From contig BDDD01000721.1 of NCBI GenBank assembly GCA_001972305.1, forward strand, positions 607,455-671,454: a stretch of 64,000 bases of DNA, read 5' to 3'. The notes under the pieces are model-generated. The model was not told where the DNA came from, made no database searches, and saw only the letters and a program-made list of their open reading frames with translations. Source of the DNA: Cephalotus follicularis (Eukaryota; Streptophyta; Magnoliopsida; Oxalidales; Cephalotaceae). Position 1 is the stretch's first letter; each line of letters starts with the position of its first letter. Positions 1 to 10,528 of the stretch are shown piece by piece. The translations under genes were made by a program, and so were the position numbers.

Positions 1-149
1 AATTTTCCTAGGGCCGACCCATACGCCTCTATCATAAATGTCACACTCAGGTGACCACATATCGGATCCATAATCCTCTATAAAGCATATCATAAAAATA
101 AGAGACGTCGTGGATTGATCACACCACCACAGATGGTGTCATGCCTTCG
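1..149 (-). mobile_element. Inverted fragment of a Tekay-type LTR (left part of the target of element B)
   Basis: The reverse complement aligns with the later part of element B's LTR: GGCATGACACC, a GTGTGATC run, CGACGTCTCTT, then GGATCC and GGCGTATG, compared with 11995-12110 and 21890-22000. It runs off the left edge, so its LTR end is not visible. It stops exactly where B begins, and the same inverted LTR resumes at 22673. The two pieces are therefore one LTR split by B. It is clearly more diverged from B's LTRs than those are from each other, so it is an older relative. Confidence 0.8.
145..149. repeat. Target-site duplication of element B, left copy (CTTCG)
   Basis: CTTCG immediately precedes the TG of B's 5' LTR. 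The right copy, CTCCG at 22673-22677, follows the final CA of B's 3' LTR. They differ by one C-to-T change. The flanks rejoin as GGCACGGAGG...CATGACACC, which is the contiguous order in related LTRs such as 21893-21910. Confidence 0.8.
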
Positions 150-468
150 TGTAATATCCCGTTTCTAGACTTATGTGTTTATCGTTTTGTGTTGTATTTA
201 TGTCTCTTTGTTTAAGCTATGGTTTTTGGACCGTTTGATTTTGTGTTAAGAATACTTGTTTTTGTTTTTCTGGGCACAAAGCACCGACGCTTTGTTTAGA
301 ACCGTCGATGCTTTGGCAGTACTGTTGGACACGTGGACGCCTAAACGTATGACTTTGATAAGTTTTGTAACTTAAGACTTAACCGTCGACGCTTTTAGTA
401 AAATGTCAACGCTTTAGTGGTCTGTTTCCATACCAGTTTCAGACGGTGGGTTGTTTATAGAAAAGAAA
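150..468 (+). repeat. Element B 5' LTR, first part
   Basis: It starts TGTAATATCCCG and matches 17593-17911 of B's 3' LTR nearly base for base. It contains the first palindromic-word cluster (CCGACGCTTT, CCGTCGATGC, CCGTCGACGC at about 283-412). It is interrupted after 468 by element A. Confidence 0.9.
464..468. repeat. Target-site duplication of element A, left copy (AGAAA)
   Basis: AGAAA precedes the TG of A's 5' LTR and recurs at 10529-10533 right after its final CA. A perfect 5-bp duplication shows that A is one insertion with both ends intact. Confidence 0.92.
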
Positions 469-3159
469 TGTAATAACCGCAATTTCAATTAATGTATATT
501 GCTCCAATTTTAAATAAAATATATATTTTAATTGAGATTATTTGTCCAATTATCATAATAATTGTGATTAGTGAATGCTTGGGTTGAATTGAGATACAAT
601 TTGGTAAAATAAACTTAAGGAACCCTAAAACTAGCTCAAAAGCCGACTGTCACAAGGTAACAATCGACTGGTTGATTCGTGGAAGAGACAGTCGACTGTC
701 ACAGGACGACAGTCGACTGGAGTGACACAAAACAGGCGTCAGGCATGTGCAGAGACAGTGAGGACAAGTGTTCTAATTGTGGCATGCATGAAGGATGTGT
801 GTCACCAGCTGCCATAACATGCAAGAGGAATGCCTTGCATGTCCTCTATCCCTTCTGCAAGATTTGTAGACCTGCAACCTACACAAACAGAAGAGAAAAG
901 AGTGAGGAAAGGTGCATGTGAGAGAGAGAAGATAAAGAGAGAAGGTAGAGTTAATGGAGTCTGACGATTCCTAAGACTTCTAATCTCTATATCAGCTGTT
1001 AGAATAGACTGTGAGTGTTAGAAAAATACTGAGGATGGAGGAGATCTTGATGGAGAATTCTTGAAGCTTGCATGTTGGAAGTTGGAGCATCAAGAGAGTG
1101 TTGAACTTGAATCTTCCTGGTAAGTGCCCAATCCGAGCTCACTGCCGATGTTGATAATGTAACTAGGAGGATGTTAGATATATCTTCTGTTAACATGATT
1201 AAGAGTTAATAAGTTGAAGTGAGATAGAAAGGGTAAATGGTTCAATAAGAGTTGAATTTATAAGCTAATGATGAGCTACTAGTTGGATATTAGGTTGTTA
1301 GTGGATTAAACGTACCAATGTTAGTAATATATATCCACTGTTGACATGAGAACGAATGATTAAACCTGGAAATTAAGATGAGATTAGAAGTTGTTTAATA
1401 ATGTGAAAGAGAGACTTAATGGAATTGTGATAAGCTACTGTTGGAGTAGTAATCTGTAACTGGATAATTAGTTAAACTTACTAATTAAATGTTTGAACCT
1501 TCGAGCACGCATTGTATAGATCAATTCTGCTGAGATTGGAAGGTTAAGTTGGTAAAAGAGCTTTGGGAGCTCAAAAAGACAAATCAGTCCAAATTGATTT
1601 CGGGATAGCGTTTAAGGTAGGGGTAATGACATGTTTTGGAAGATATATTATACATATCATGTATGGTTAAATTCTGTTTTGATTGCATGTGTTGATTGGG
1701 TTAGTATTTGGACATTGAAATGCATACCCTGCTACTGCCTGCTCTTTTCTGGGCAAAGCAGTCGACTGTTCTTTATGACAGTCGACTACTCAAAGGAACC
1801 AGTCAACTGTTAAGAACAAACAGTCGACTACTCAACCAAATAGCCGACTGTTCTTGGGAACAGCCGACTGTCCTGGGTTAAGATTTTGATACAGGCTCTG
1901 ATTAGGCCTTAAATTGAATGTAATTACCCTGACCTCCATATGGGATGACTCGAACAGTCAATCCTGGCCTTATATAATTACATTTTAGAGATTAAACAAC
2001 GTATGCACCCCTTGAGAAAGTTGTGCAAGAATGACTATGGTATGCCTTGACCGTATCGAATCCTTGGAATTGCTACTGTCCTTTACTGTTTTGCTGCATA
2101 TGCCACTGTTACAATTAGTATATACTAGTTGAGTGTTCATAAACACTACTGTTCCATTGTTTTCAAAGTATTGAACCAACTAAGTGCTATATGCACAATT
2201 AATGATTTCAACTATCATTTTCAATGAAACCTAATGATTACTGTTTTCCCTCCAATGAGAGGTACCGTTACTGTACTGAATATCGTTTTCCTCCAACGAG
2301 ATGTGCGATTACTGAACTGTAAAATTGTTTCTAAAGAAAATAACTTTTATATTGCATACTATTGATATATGTAATATTACTACTGAATTGATTGAATTGA
2401 CTATCTATGTTATTGTCGTTAGTCGAGTGATACGAGACATAACTGGCTTCGGAGGTGGTCCTATGTGCCAGGAGTTGGCTAGAGTATCCACCCAAACTGT
2501 CTGCAATGCAGATCTTGATTGTTAAATTGCCCGCTAATGCCGGTAGTAACTGACATGATCTATCTTCTTCGGAGTTAAGGGTGATAGATAGGTGGTGCAC
2601 AGTTGGTGCTAGGAGTTAGCGATATGTGACACCCAAACCACTGTACTGATTGATTGTACCCTTGTGCGGTATTCTTGCATTGTACTGTCTATGGCCACTT
2701 GGCATGATTGCTTCTATATTAGAATATTTACAAATGCTATTTTATATAAATTTTCATGCATGTTGCATTTATATATTCCTTATTATACATTATCTTCCTA
2801 CTTATCCAAGTGAGGACAACGGCTAACCCCTACAATTTCAGATTAAGTAAAGGCATTCGGGAAGGCGCGTTGTTGAAGCTTGGAGAGCTTTGATCTACTT
2901 AAGGTTGTTATTTTATTTTGTAATGTAATTGTAATGAACGTTCACACTCCGTGTTGCTGTTTTACTCCTTATGTACAAGGATAATTGCTGGATTGTATAA
3001 GCACGTAGTATGGGCTGCGTGCAGATGACTTTTATTTTATAATCCAGATATGAATGCTTCCGCTTTTTATAAAATGTTGAATGGAATTCTGGATTATTAT
3101 TTTATTATGATATCACCATATATGTTTGTCTAAATGTAATTGAAAGGCGCGGTGTGACA
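469..3159 (+). repeat. Element A 5' LTR
   Basis: This LTR is 2691 bp, TGTAATAACC to GTGTGACA. It has two clusters of the word CAGTCGACTG and variants, at 641-722 and 1758-1880. A block near 2400-2700 is shared almost unchanged with the solo LTR at 19172-21676. It is 29 bp longer than the 3' LTR, and 28 bp of that is one extra unit in the first word cluster (about 660-688). Confidence 0.92.
2325..2525 (+). other. Small conserved reading frame in the A LTR (66 codons)
   Basis: An ATG-initiated frame of 66 codons ends ...CQELARVSTQTVCNADLDC. The copy in the 3' LTR (9694-9894) and a 60-codon version in the diverged solo LTR (20844-21026) keep the frame, the same stop position and nearly the same C-terminal half. 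I recognise no domain, signal peptide or membrane segment. It lies inside the block shared between the two LTR families, so conservation may be of DNA or RNA rather than peptide. It is listed because the frame survives in three copies while gag-pol frames do not. Confidence 0.3.
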
Positions 3160-3162
3160 GCA

Positions 3163-3174
3163 TGGTATCAGAGC
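3163..3174 (+). other. Element A primer-binding site (tRNA-iMet)
   Basis: TGGTATCAGAGC lies 3 bases after the 5' LTR end. It is complementary to the 3' end of plant initiator methionine tRNA, the usual primer for chromovirus minus-strand synthesis. Confidence 0.93.
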
Positions 3175-3263
3175 ATATTCCATATATGCTAGCTGGGATA
3201 AGTTTCTCAGAAATTAAGTGAAATTGTTTCCTAATGATTATGTCATTCAATATAGGAAACCGA

Positions 3264-4350
3264 ATGTACCTACGAAGAGGTAGAAGAGAAAGGCGTAGAG
3301 CCGACGAAGGAGTCAATGCATCGCCAGTGCACGAACATGATCTGTCGGTGAATGAATGAGTGAATGTTCCTCCAGCGAATGACAAGAGGAGTAATTTTGA
3401 CCGCATGGTTAATCTTTTTCAACAGGAGATGCAAGCGAATGCGACGAACATGGAACAAATTCGACAAATGTACGAGGCTAACCGGGCCTATCATCAGGCT
3501 CCTGAAGCTTGTCATACTGGTGGATTTGGCCGAGATCTGGAGCGGTTCATGAGACAGAATCCTCCGCCATTCAATGGTGAGCTGAATGCTACTGTGGCTG
3601 AGCAGTGGATTAGAGATTTGGAGAAGATATTTGCTGCCCTGGAATGTACTGATGAGCAAAAACTCAACTTTGCTGTATACCGTTTATGGGGTGAGGCTAC
3701 CTATTGGTGGGAAAGGACTGGAGCAAAGTGGGAATCTCATAGACTTGACAGAACTTGGGACAAATTTCAGTCTGAATTCCTTGAAACTTATGTTCCACAG
3801 ATAGAATGTGACCAGAGGGAGACCGAGCTGATGGAGTTACGTCAAGGGGATATGACGGTAGCTCAGTACCAGTCTAGATTTGTGGAGCTGGCAAGACATA
3901 CACCTTATCTTGTGGAGGGTGAATCACGTATGATCCAAAGGTTTCTAAAAGGCCTTCGACTGGACATCAGATGTAAACTGTTTATGTTACAGTTAACCTC
4001 TTTTGTAGATATTGCTGAGAGGGCGATGATTCTGGAAGCATATGCGAATGAAAGGAGAGTAGAGCGGTCTCGTGCTAATGAATCGAGGGCCGCACAGTCA
4101 CAAGGGCAAGGAAGCAATAATCCTGCTAAGTCAACAAAGTCTGACAATAGAGGTCAGGGAGGTTCTCGACGCAGAAACTCATGATGAAGAACTCCTAACT
4201 GAAGCAATCAACAGAATGTAGGTGGATGTACTTTTTGTGGTCGTCAGAACCATGACGAGACTGAGTGCTGGAAAAAGATAGGGAAATGTTTGAGGTGTGA
4301 TTAATAAGATCACATGCTGAATAGTTGTCCAATGATGAGAGATCAAGCAT
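3264..4350 (+). pseudogene. Element A gag (broken)
   Basis: One frame runs from ATG 3264 through the capsid-like region (NGELNATVAEQWIRDLEKIF, a typical retrotransposon gag motif, then RLWGEATYWWERTG and FVELARHTPYLVEGE) to two zinc knuckles. The knuckles are CTFCGRQNHDETEC (CX2CX4HX4C) near 4228 and a second CX2CX4HX4C near 4291-4332. The frame is interrupted by TGA at 3357, by TGA at 4182, 4185 and 4200, and by tandem TAA near 4302-4307 inside the second knuckle. Nearly all are one C-to-T step from CGA (Arg) or CAA (Gln), residues that fit each position. Gag would form the virus-like particle and bind genomic RNA. It is non-functional here. Confidence 0.88.
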
Positions 4351-4409
4351 GCGCCCAACAGGGAAGTGCTGGTGCAAGTTGTAGTGTTGCGGCTGCTCAA
4401 CCGCGGAAC

Positions 4410-5760
4410 GATACCGGGAAAGGGATTGTGAAAGGTAGGGTCTACACCTTATCTAAAGATGATGTGCCTGAGTCTACTACTATTGTGGGAGGTACTATAT
4501 ATATATCTGGCATACTAGCTCATGTATTGATTGACCCTGGTGCGACACATTCATTCATTGCATCTGAATTTGCTCGTAATTTGCATGGTATCACTTCTAG
4601 ACTATCATATGTATTGGAGGTGAGTACTCCTGCGGGTACTTGTCTTCTATCTAACCCCATAATGAAAGATTGTGAGATCATGGTAGCTGGAATTCAGTTA
4701 TCTGCTGACTTGATAGTGTTACCTATCCGGGATTTTGATGTAATCTTGGGAATGGACTGGCTATATACTCATCATGCTTGTGTTGATTGCTACAACAAGA
4801 TGATGACATTTTACCTTCAAGATGGGACTGAGTGCAAGTTTATCAGGGAGAAGAATGTTTCTGCTCTGATCATTTCATATACTCGAGCACAGAAGTATCT
4901 CAAGTAAGGATGCGAAGGCTATTTGGCGTATGTGATTGATCATACGAAAGGTACGCCTAGTATTGAACAAGTGCCTATTGTATGTGAATTTCCTGATGTA
5001 TTTCCAGATGAACTCACTTCGTTGCCACCAGATAGAGATATAGAGTTCAGCATTGAACTATTGCCTGGGACTGCTCCTATATCTAAAGCTCCGTACCAAA
5101 TGGCTCCTGCTGAACTGAAGGAGTTGAAGATTCAATTGCAGGATTTCCTTGATAAGGGTTTCATCAGATCGAGCGTATCACCTTGGGGAGCGCCGGTCTT
5201 GTTTGTGAAAAAGAAGGATGGATCGATGCGGCTATGCATTGATTACAGGCTGCTAAATCAAGTAACGGTGAAGAACAAGTATCCTCTGCCATATATTGAG
5301 GAGTTGTTCGACCAATTGCAAGGCTCTACTGTATTCTCCAAACTTGACATAAGAATAGGTTATCATCAGTTGAGGATCAGAGAAGGTGGTATGGAGAAGA
5401 CCGCATTTCAAACCAGATATGGGCATTACGAATTTCTGATACTACCGTTTGGTTTGACAAATTCTCCTGCAGCCTTTATGTGTCTGATGAACAAAGTGTT
5501 CCAACCCTATCTTGACCAGTTTGTCGTTATATTCCTAGATGACATCCTGATTTATTCAAAGAGCATTGAGGAACACATGCAGCATTTAAGAATTGTATTA
5601 CAGACACTACGGAAGGAATAGCTATACGCCAAATTCAGCAAGTGCAAATTTTGGCTAGATCACATAGTGTCGAGTGAAGGATTGTCGGTGGATCCTTCGA
5701 AGATAGAAAGTATTGTTGATTGGCCCCAACCGAGAAACGTTACTGAGGTTCCTAGTTTCT
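4410..5760 (+). pseudogene. Element A protease and reverse transcriptase (broken)
   Basis: The frame continues from gag. The aspartic protease shows HVLIDPGATHSFIASEFA (D-P-G-A, the usual Tekay active-site form) and the flap-side motif VILGMDWL near 4740-4760. RT follows from about 4923: a [13 protein letters not shown] linker, [51 protein letters not shown], and the catalytic [11 protein letters not shown] (xxDD box) near 5530-5562. A TAA at 4905 separates PR from RT. TAG at 5619 replaces Gln in the usual [11 protein letters not shown]. The following segment lacks about six codons normally present before HIVSS, and a one-base deletion near 5759-5765 shifts the frame. Confidence 0.9.
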
Positions 5761-7471
5761 TGGATTGGCTGGCTACTACCGAAGGTTCATCAAAGGGTTT
5801 TCGAAGATTGCCACACAGTTGACTCAGAAGAAGTCAAGTTTTGTGTGGGATGATTCCTGTGAGGAAAGATTCCAAGAGTTGAAGAGTCGGTTGATTTCGG
5901 CTCCAGTGTTGGCATTGCCGGAAGGTAATGAGGGTTTCAATGTCTATACTGATGGTTCTGGGAAGGGATTGGGATGCGTTCTTATGCAACATGGTAGGGT
6001 GATTGCATACGCGTCAAGGAAATTAAAGCCGTAGAAAGAGAATTATCTCGTACATGATCTTGAGTTTGCAACCATAGTGTTCGCTTTGCAGAAATGGAGG
6101 CACTACCTCTATGGTGCTCAATTTGAGATCTTTACTGACCATAAAAGTTTAAAGTATCTGTTTTCTTAGAAAGAGCTCAACATGAGACAGAGACAATGGG
6201 TGGAATTCTTTAATGACTACAACTGCAACATTCAATACCACCCGGGAAAGGCGAATGTAGTGGCAGATGCTCTGAGTCGCAAGGCAATGATTGCTGGAGT
6301 AACGGTCTCACAGTGGAAGCTATTGGAGGAATTTCAGAGATGGAATCCGTTCATGGTTTCCCGTGGAGTTATGGTGGCAAGTCTAAAAGCACAACCGGAA
6401 CTTCTGAAACGTATTATGACTGGTCAGTACAGTGACACTGAATTATGGAGTATTCGTGAGAACCTAGACACTGATTCTGAGTTCTCCATTCATACTGATG
6501 GCATACTGAGGTTTCGAGGAAGGATATGTGTTCCGGATGACGAGGGCATCAGAAATGAATTAATGCAACAAGCTCACATGTCAAAATACAGTGTTCACCC
6601 GGGAAGTTCCAAGATGTGGCATGACCTGAAAAGAGACTACTTGTGGAGTGGTATGAAAAGAGAGATTGCCGAATACGTAGCAAGATGTTTGACCTGTCAG
6701 AGAGTGAAGGTTGAACATCAGAGACCTGCGGGACTCCTACAATCTTTACCAGTGGTTGAATGGAAATGGGAGCATGTGACCATGGACTTCGTGTAAGGAT
6801 TACCGAGGTCACGAAATCAGCATGAAGCAGTGTGGGTTGTAGTGGACTGACTCACTAAGTCTGCTCACTTCCTGCCGATGAACATCACGTATTCTATCGA
6901 GAAGCTTGCTCGATTGTATATCAGGGAGATAGTGAAATTGCATGGAGTGCCGGTCAGTATTGTTTGTGACCGAGATGCTAGATTTACCTCAAGGTTCTGG
7001 AAGAAGTTCCAATCTGCAATGGGAAAAACCTTGAACTTTAGCACTGCATTCCACCCACAGACTGACGGACAGTCCGAGCGTACTATTCAGACTCTAGAAG
7101 ATATGTTGCGGGCTTGCATGATTGATTTTGCTGGGAGTTGGGAGGATCATCTGGCACTGATTGAGATCTCCTACAACAACAGTTTTCACACCAGCATTGG
7201 GATGGCTACCTACGAAGCCTTGTATGGCAGAAAGTGCAGATCACCTATTTGCTAGGACGAGGTAGGTGAGAGACAAGTGCTAGAACCAGACTTGGTACAA
7301 GAGATGACCGATAAAGTGGAAATAATAAAGAAGAGACTGCTAGCTGCACAAAGTCGGTAAAAGAGTTACGCCGATAGCAAGAGGAGAAAGCTAGAATTTG
7401 AGAAGGGGGACCATGTTTTCCTGAAGATCTCACCTTCGAAAGGGATACACCGTTTTGACCTCAAAGGGAAG
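5761..7471 (+). pseudogene. Element A RNase H and integrase (broken)
   Basis: From 5765 the frame shifts by one base. RNase H shows [20 protein letters not shown] with its catalytic Asp in YTDGS, and then the linker [15 protein letters not shown]. Integrase has the HHCC zinc site (AHMSKYSVHPGS to CLTC, about 6570-6705). It then has the DDE core: VTMDFV near 6776, [12 protein letters not shown] near 6967 and [10 protein letters not shown] near 7078-7107. Stops lie at 6032, 6167, 6794, 6848 (TGA for Arg in VVDRLTK), 7253 (TAG for Trp) and 7358 (TAA for Gln). Most are C-to-T or G-to-A transitions of recognisable conserved codons. Confidence 0.9.
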
Positions 7472-7855
7472 TTGGCTCCAAGGTATATTGGACCTTACGA
7501 GATACTGGTAAGAGTGGGGGATGTAGCATATCATATTGCACTACCGCCTAGTTTGTCGGATGTGCATAACGTATTTCATGTTTCCATGTTACGGAAATAC
7601 GTACCTGACCCATCTCATATATTGAGCTATGACCCTGGATTCATCAGTCCTAGATTGTCCTATGAAGAGAGGCCGACGAGGATCATGGATCGAATGGAAA
7701 AGGTGATGAGGAATAAGACTATTCCTATGGTAAAAGTGCTGTGGCGTTTTCACGGAGTAGAGGAAGCTACGTGGGAGAGTGAGGACGAAATGATAGAGAC
7801 ATTTCCCCACTTGTTCGGAATGGGAGGGCTAAATTCGAGGACGAATTTTCTTTAA
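7472..7855 (+). pseudogene. Element A integrase C-terminus with chromodomain
   Basis: An open 127-codon stretch contains the GPYEIL...VAYHIALPP integrase tail, DVHNVFHVSMLRKYVPDPSH, and a chromodomain (IMDRMEKVMRNKTIPMVKVL, then a W-x7-EATWE run). Chromodomains of this position and form define the chromoviruses and are thought to guide integration to heterochromatin. The conserved aromatic and acidic residues are kept, so this is the best-preserved protein segment of the element, but it has no intact frame upstream. Confidence 0.9.
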
Positions 7856-7866
7856 GGAGGGGGTAA
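7854..7866 (+). other. Element A polypurine tract
   Basis: AAGGAGGGGGTAA lies directly before the TG of the 3' LTR. It is the expected plus-strand primer site, and the same purine run precedes the 3' LTRs of E and F. Confidence 0.88.
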
Positions 7867-10528
7867 TGTAATAACCGCAATTTCAATTAATGTATATTGC
7901 TCCAATTTTAAATAAAATATAAATTTTAATTGAGATTATTTGTCCAATTATCATAATAATTGTGATTAGTGAATGCTTGGGTTGAATTGAGACACAATTT
8001 GGTAAAACAAACTTAAGGAACCCTAAAACCAGCTCAACAGCCGACTGTCACAGGGTAACAGTCGACTGTCACAGGACAACAGTTTACTGGAGGGACACAA
8101 AACTGGCGTCTGGCATGCGCAGAGACAGTGAGGACCAGTGTTCTAATCATGGAATGCATGAAGGATGCATGTCACCAGCTTCCATAGCATGCAAGAGGAG
8201 TGCCTTGCATGGGCTCTATTCCTTCTGCAAGATTTGCAGACCTGCAAACTACAAAAACAGAAGAGAAAAGAGTGAGGAAAGGTGCATGTGAGAGAGAGAA
8301 GAGAAAGAGAGAAGGCAGAGTTAATGGAGTCTGATGATTCCTAAGACTTCTAAGCTCTATATCAGCTGTTAGAATAGAGTGTGAGTGTTAGAAAAACACT
8401 GAGGATAGAGGAGATCTTGCTGGAGAATTCTTGAAGCTTGCATGTTGGAAGTTGGAGCTTCAAGAGAGTGTTGAACTTGAATCTTCCTGGTAATTCCCCA
8501 ATCCGAGCTCACTGCCGATGTTGATAATGTAACTAGGAGGATGTTAGATATATCTTCTGTTAACATGATTAAGAGTTAATAAGTTGAAGTGAGATAGAAA
8601 GGGTAAATGGTTCAATAAGAGTTGAATTTATAAGCTAATGATGAGCTACTAGTTGGATATTAGGTTGTTAGTGGATTAAACGTACCAATGTTAGTAATAT
8701 ATATCCACTGTTGACATGAGAACGAATGATTAAACCTGGAAATTAAGATGAGATTAGAAGTTGTTTAATAATGTGAAAGAGAGACTTAATGGAATTGTGA
8801 TAAGCTACTGTTGGAGTAGTAATCTGTAACTGGATAATTCGTTAAACTTACTAATTAAATGTTTGAACCTTCGAGCACGCATTGTATAGATCAATTCTGC
8901 TGAGATTGGAAGGTTAAGTTGGTGAAAGAGCTTTGGGAGCTCAAAAAGAGAAATCAGTCCAAATTGATTTCGGGATAGCGTTTAAGGTAGGGGTAATGAC
9001 ATGTTTTGGAAGATATATTATACATATCATGTATGGTTAAATTCTGTTTGATTGCATGTGTTGATTGGGTTAGTATTTGGACATTGAAATGCATACCCTG
9101 CTACTGCCTGCTCTTTTCTGGGAAAAGCAGTCGACTGTTCTTCATGACAGTCGACTACTCAAAGGAACCAGTCGACTGTTAAGAACAAACAATCGACTAC
9201 TCAACCAAATAGCCGACTGTTCTTGGGAACAGCCGACTGTCCTGGGTTAAGATTTTGATACAGGCTCTGATTAGGCCTTAAATTGAATGTAATTACCCTG
9301 GCCTCCATATGGGATGACTCGAACAGTCAATCCTGGCCTTATATAATTACATTTTAGAGATTAAACAACGTATGCACCCCTTGAGAAAGTTGTGCAAGAA
9401 TGACTATGGTATGCCTTGACCGTATCGAATCCTTGGAATTGCTACTGTCCTTTACTGTTTTGCTGCATATGCCACTGTTACAATTAGTATATACCAGTTG
9501 AGTGTTCATAAACACTACTGTTCCATTGTTTTCAAAGTATTGAACCAACTAAGTGCTATATGCACAATTAATGATTTCAACTATCATTTTCAATGAAACC
9601 TAATGATTACTGTTTTCCCTCCAATGAGAGGTACCGTTACTGTACTGAATATCGTTTTCCTCCAATGAGATGTACAATTACTGAACTGTAAAGATGTTTC
9701 TAAAGAAAATAACTTTTATATTACATACTATTGATATATGTAATATTACTACTGAATTGATTGAATTGACTATCTATGTTATTGCCGTTAGTCGAGTGAT
9801 AGGAGACATCACTGGCTACGGAGGTGGTCCTATGTGCCAAGAGTTGGCTAGAGTATCCACCCAAACTGTCTGCAATGCAGATCTTGATTGTTAAACTACC
9901 CGCTAATGCCGGTAGTAACTGACCTGATCTATCTTCTTTAGAGTGAAGGGTGATAGATAGGTGGTGCACAGTTGGTGCTAGGAGTTAGCGACATGTGACA
10001 CCCAAACCACTGTACTGATTGATTGTACCCTTGTGCGGTATTCTTGCATTGTACTGTCTATGGCCACTTGGCATGACTGCTTCTATATTAGAATATTTAC
10101 AAATGCTATTTTATATAAATTGTCATGCATGTTGCATTTATATATTCCTTATTATGCATTATCTTCCTACTTAGCCAAGTGAGGATAACGGCTAACCCCT
10201 ACAATTTCAAATTAAGTGAAGGCATTCGGGAAGGCACGTTGTTGAAGCTTGGAGAGCTTTGATCTACTTAAGGTTGTTATTTTATTTTATAATGTAATTG
10301 TAATGAACGTTCACACTCCATGTTGCTGTTTTACTCCTTATGTACAAAGATAATTGCTGGACTGTATAAGCACGCAGTATGGGCTGCGTGCGGATGACTT
10401 TTATTTTATAATCCTGATATGAATGCTTCCGCTTTTTATGAAATGTTGAATGGAATGCTGGATTATTATTTTATTCTGATATCACCATATATGCTTGGCT
10501 AAATGTAATTGAAAGGCGGGGTGTGACA
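7867..10528 (+). repeat. Element A 3' LTR
   Basis: This LTR is 2662 bp, nearly identical to the 5' LTR over long stretches. The first word cluster (8039-8092) is one unit shorter than in the 5' copy. The second cluster is at about 9128-9245. The 66-codon frame recurs at 9694-9894. It ends GTGTGACA, followed by the TSD AGAAA. Confidence 0.92.

Larger units (their letters stand above)
469..10528 (+). mobile_element. Element A: Ty3/gypsy chromovirus, Tekay/Del-like, nested in B's 5' LTR
   Basis: A is 10.06 kb long, with LTRs at 469-3159 and 7867-10528 (TGTAATAACC...GTGTGACA), a tRNA-iMet primer-binding site, gag with two CCHC knuckles, PR, RT, RNase H, integrase, chromodomain and a purine tract. 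The LTRs are very similar: 1141-1500 and 8511-8870 differ at about one base. That points to a recent insertion, certainly younger than B. Even so, gag-pol holds at least a dozen in-frame stops plus an indel, so this copy cannot encode its own machinery. Confidence 0.93.

Noticed and set aside
679-921. 80-codon cysteine-rich frame at the start of A's 5' LTR
   Set aside because: The matching region of the 3' LTR (about 8049-8292) does not preserve the frame because of the 28-bp indel and substitutions. It lies in the palindromic-word cluster.
3113-3659. Minus-strand frames of 97 and 129 codons opposite A's gag start
   Set aside because: They are antisense to the gag capsid region, which has clear family motifs on the plus strand.
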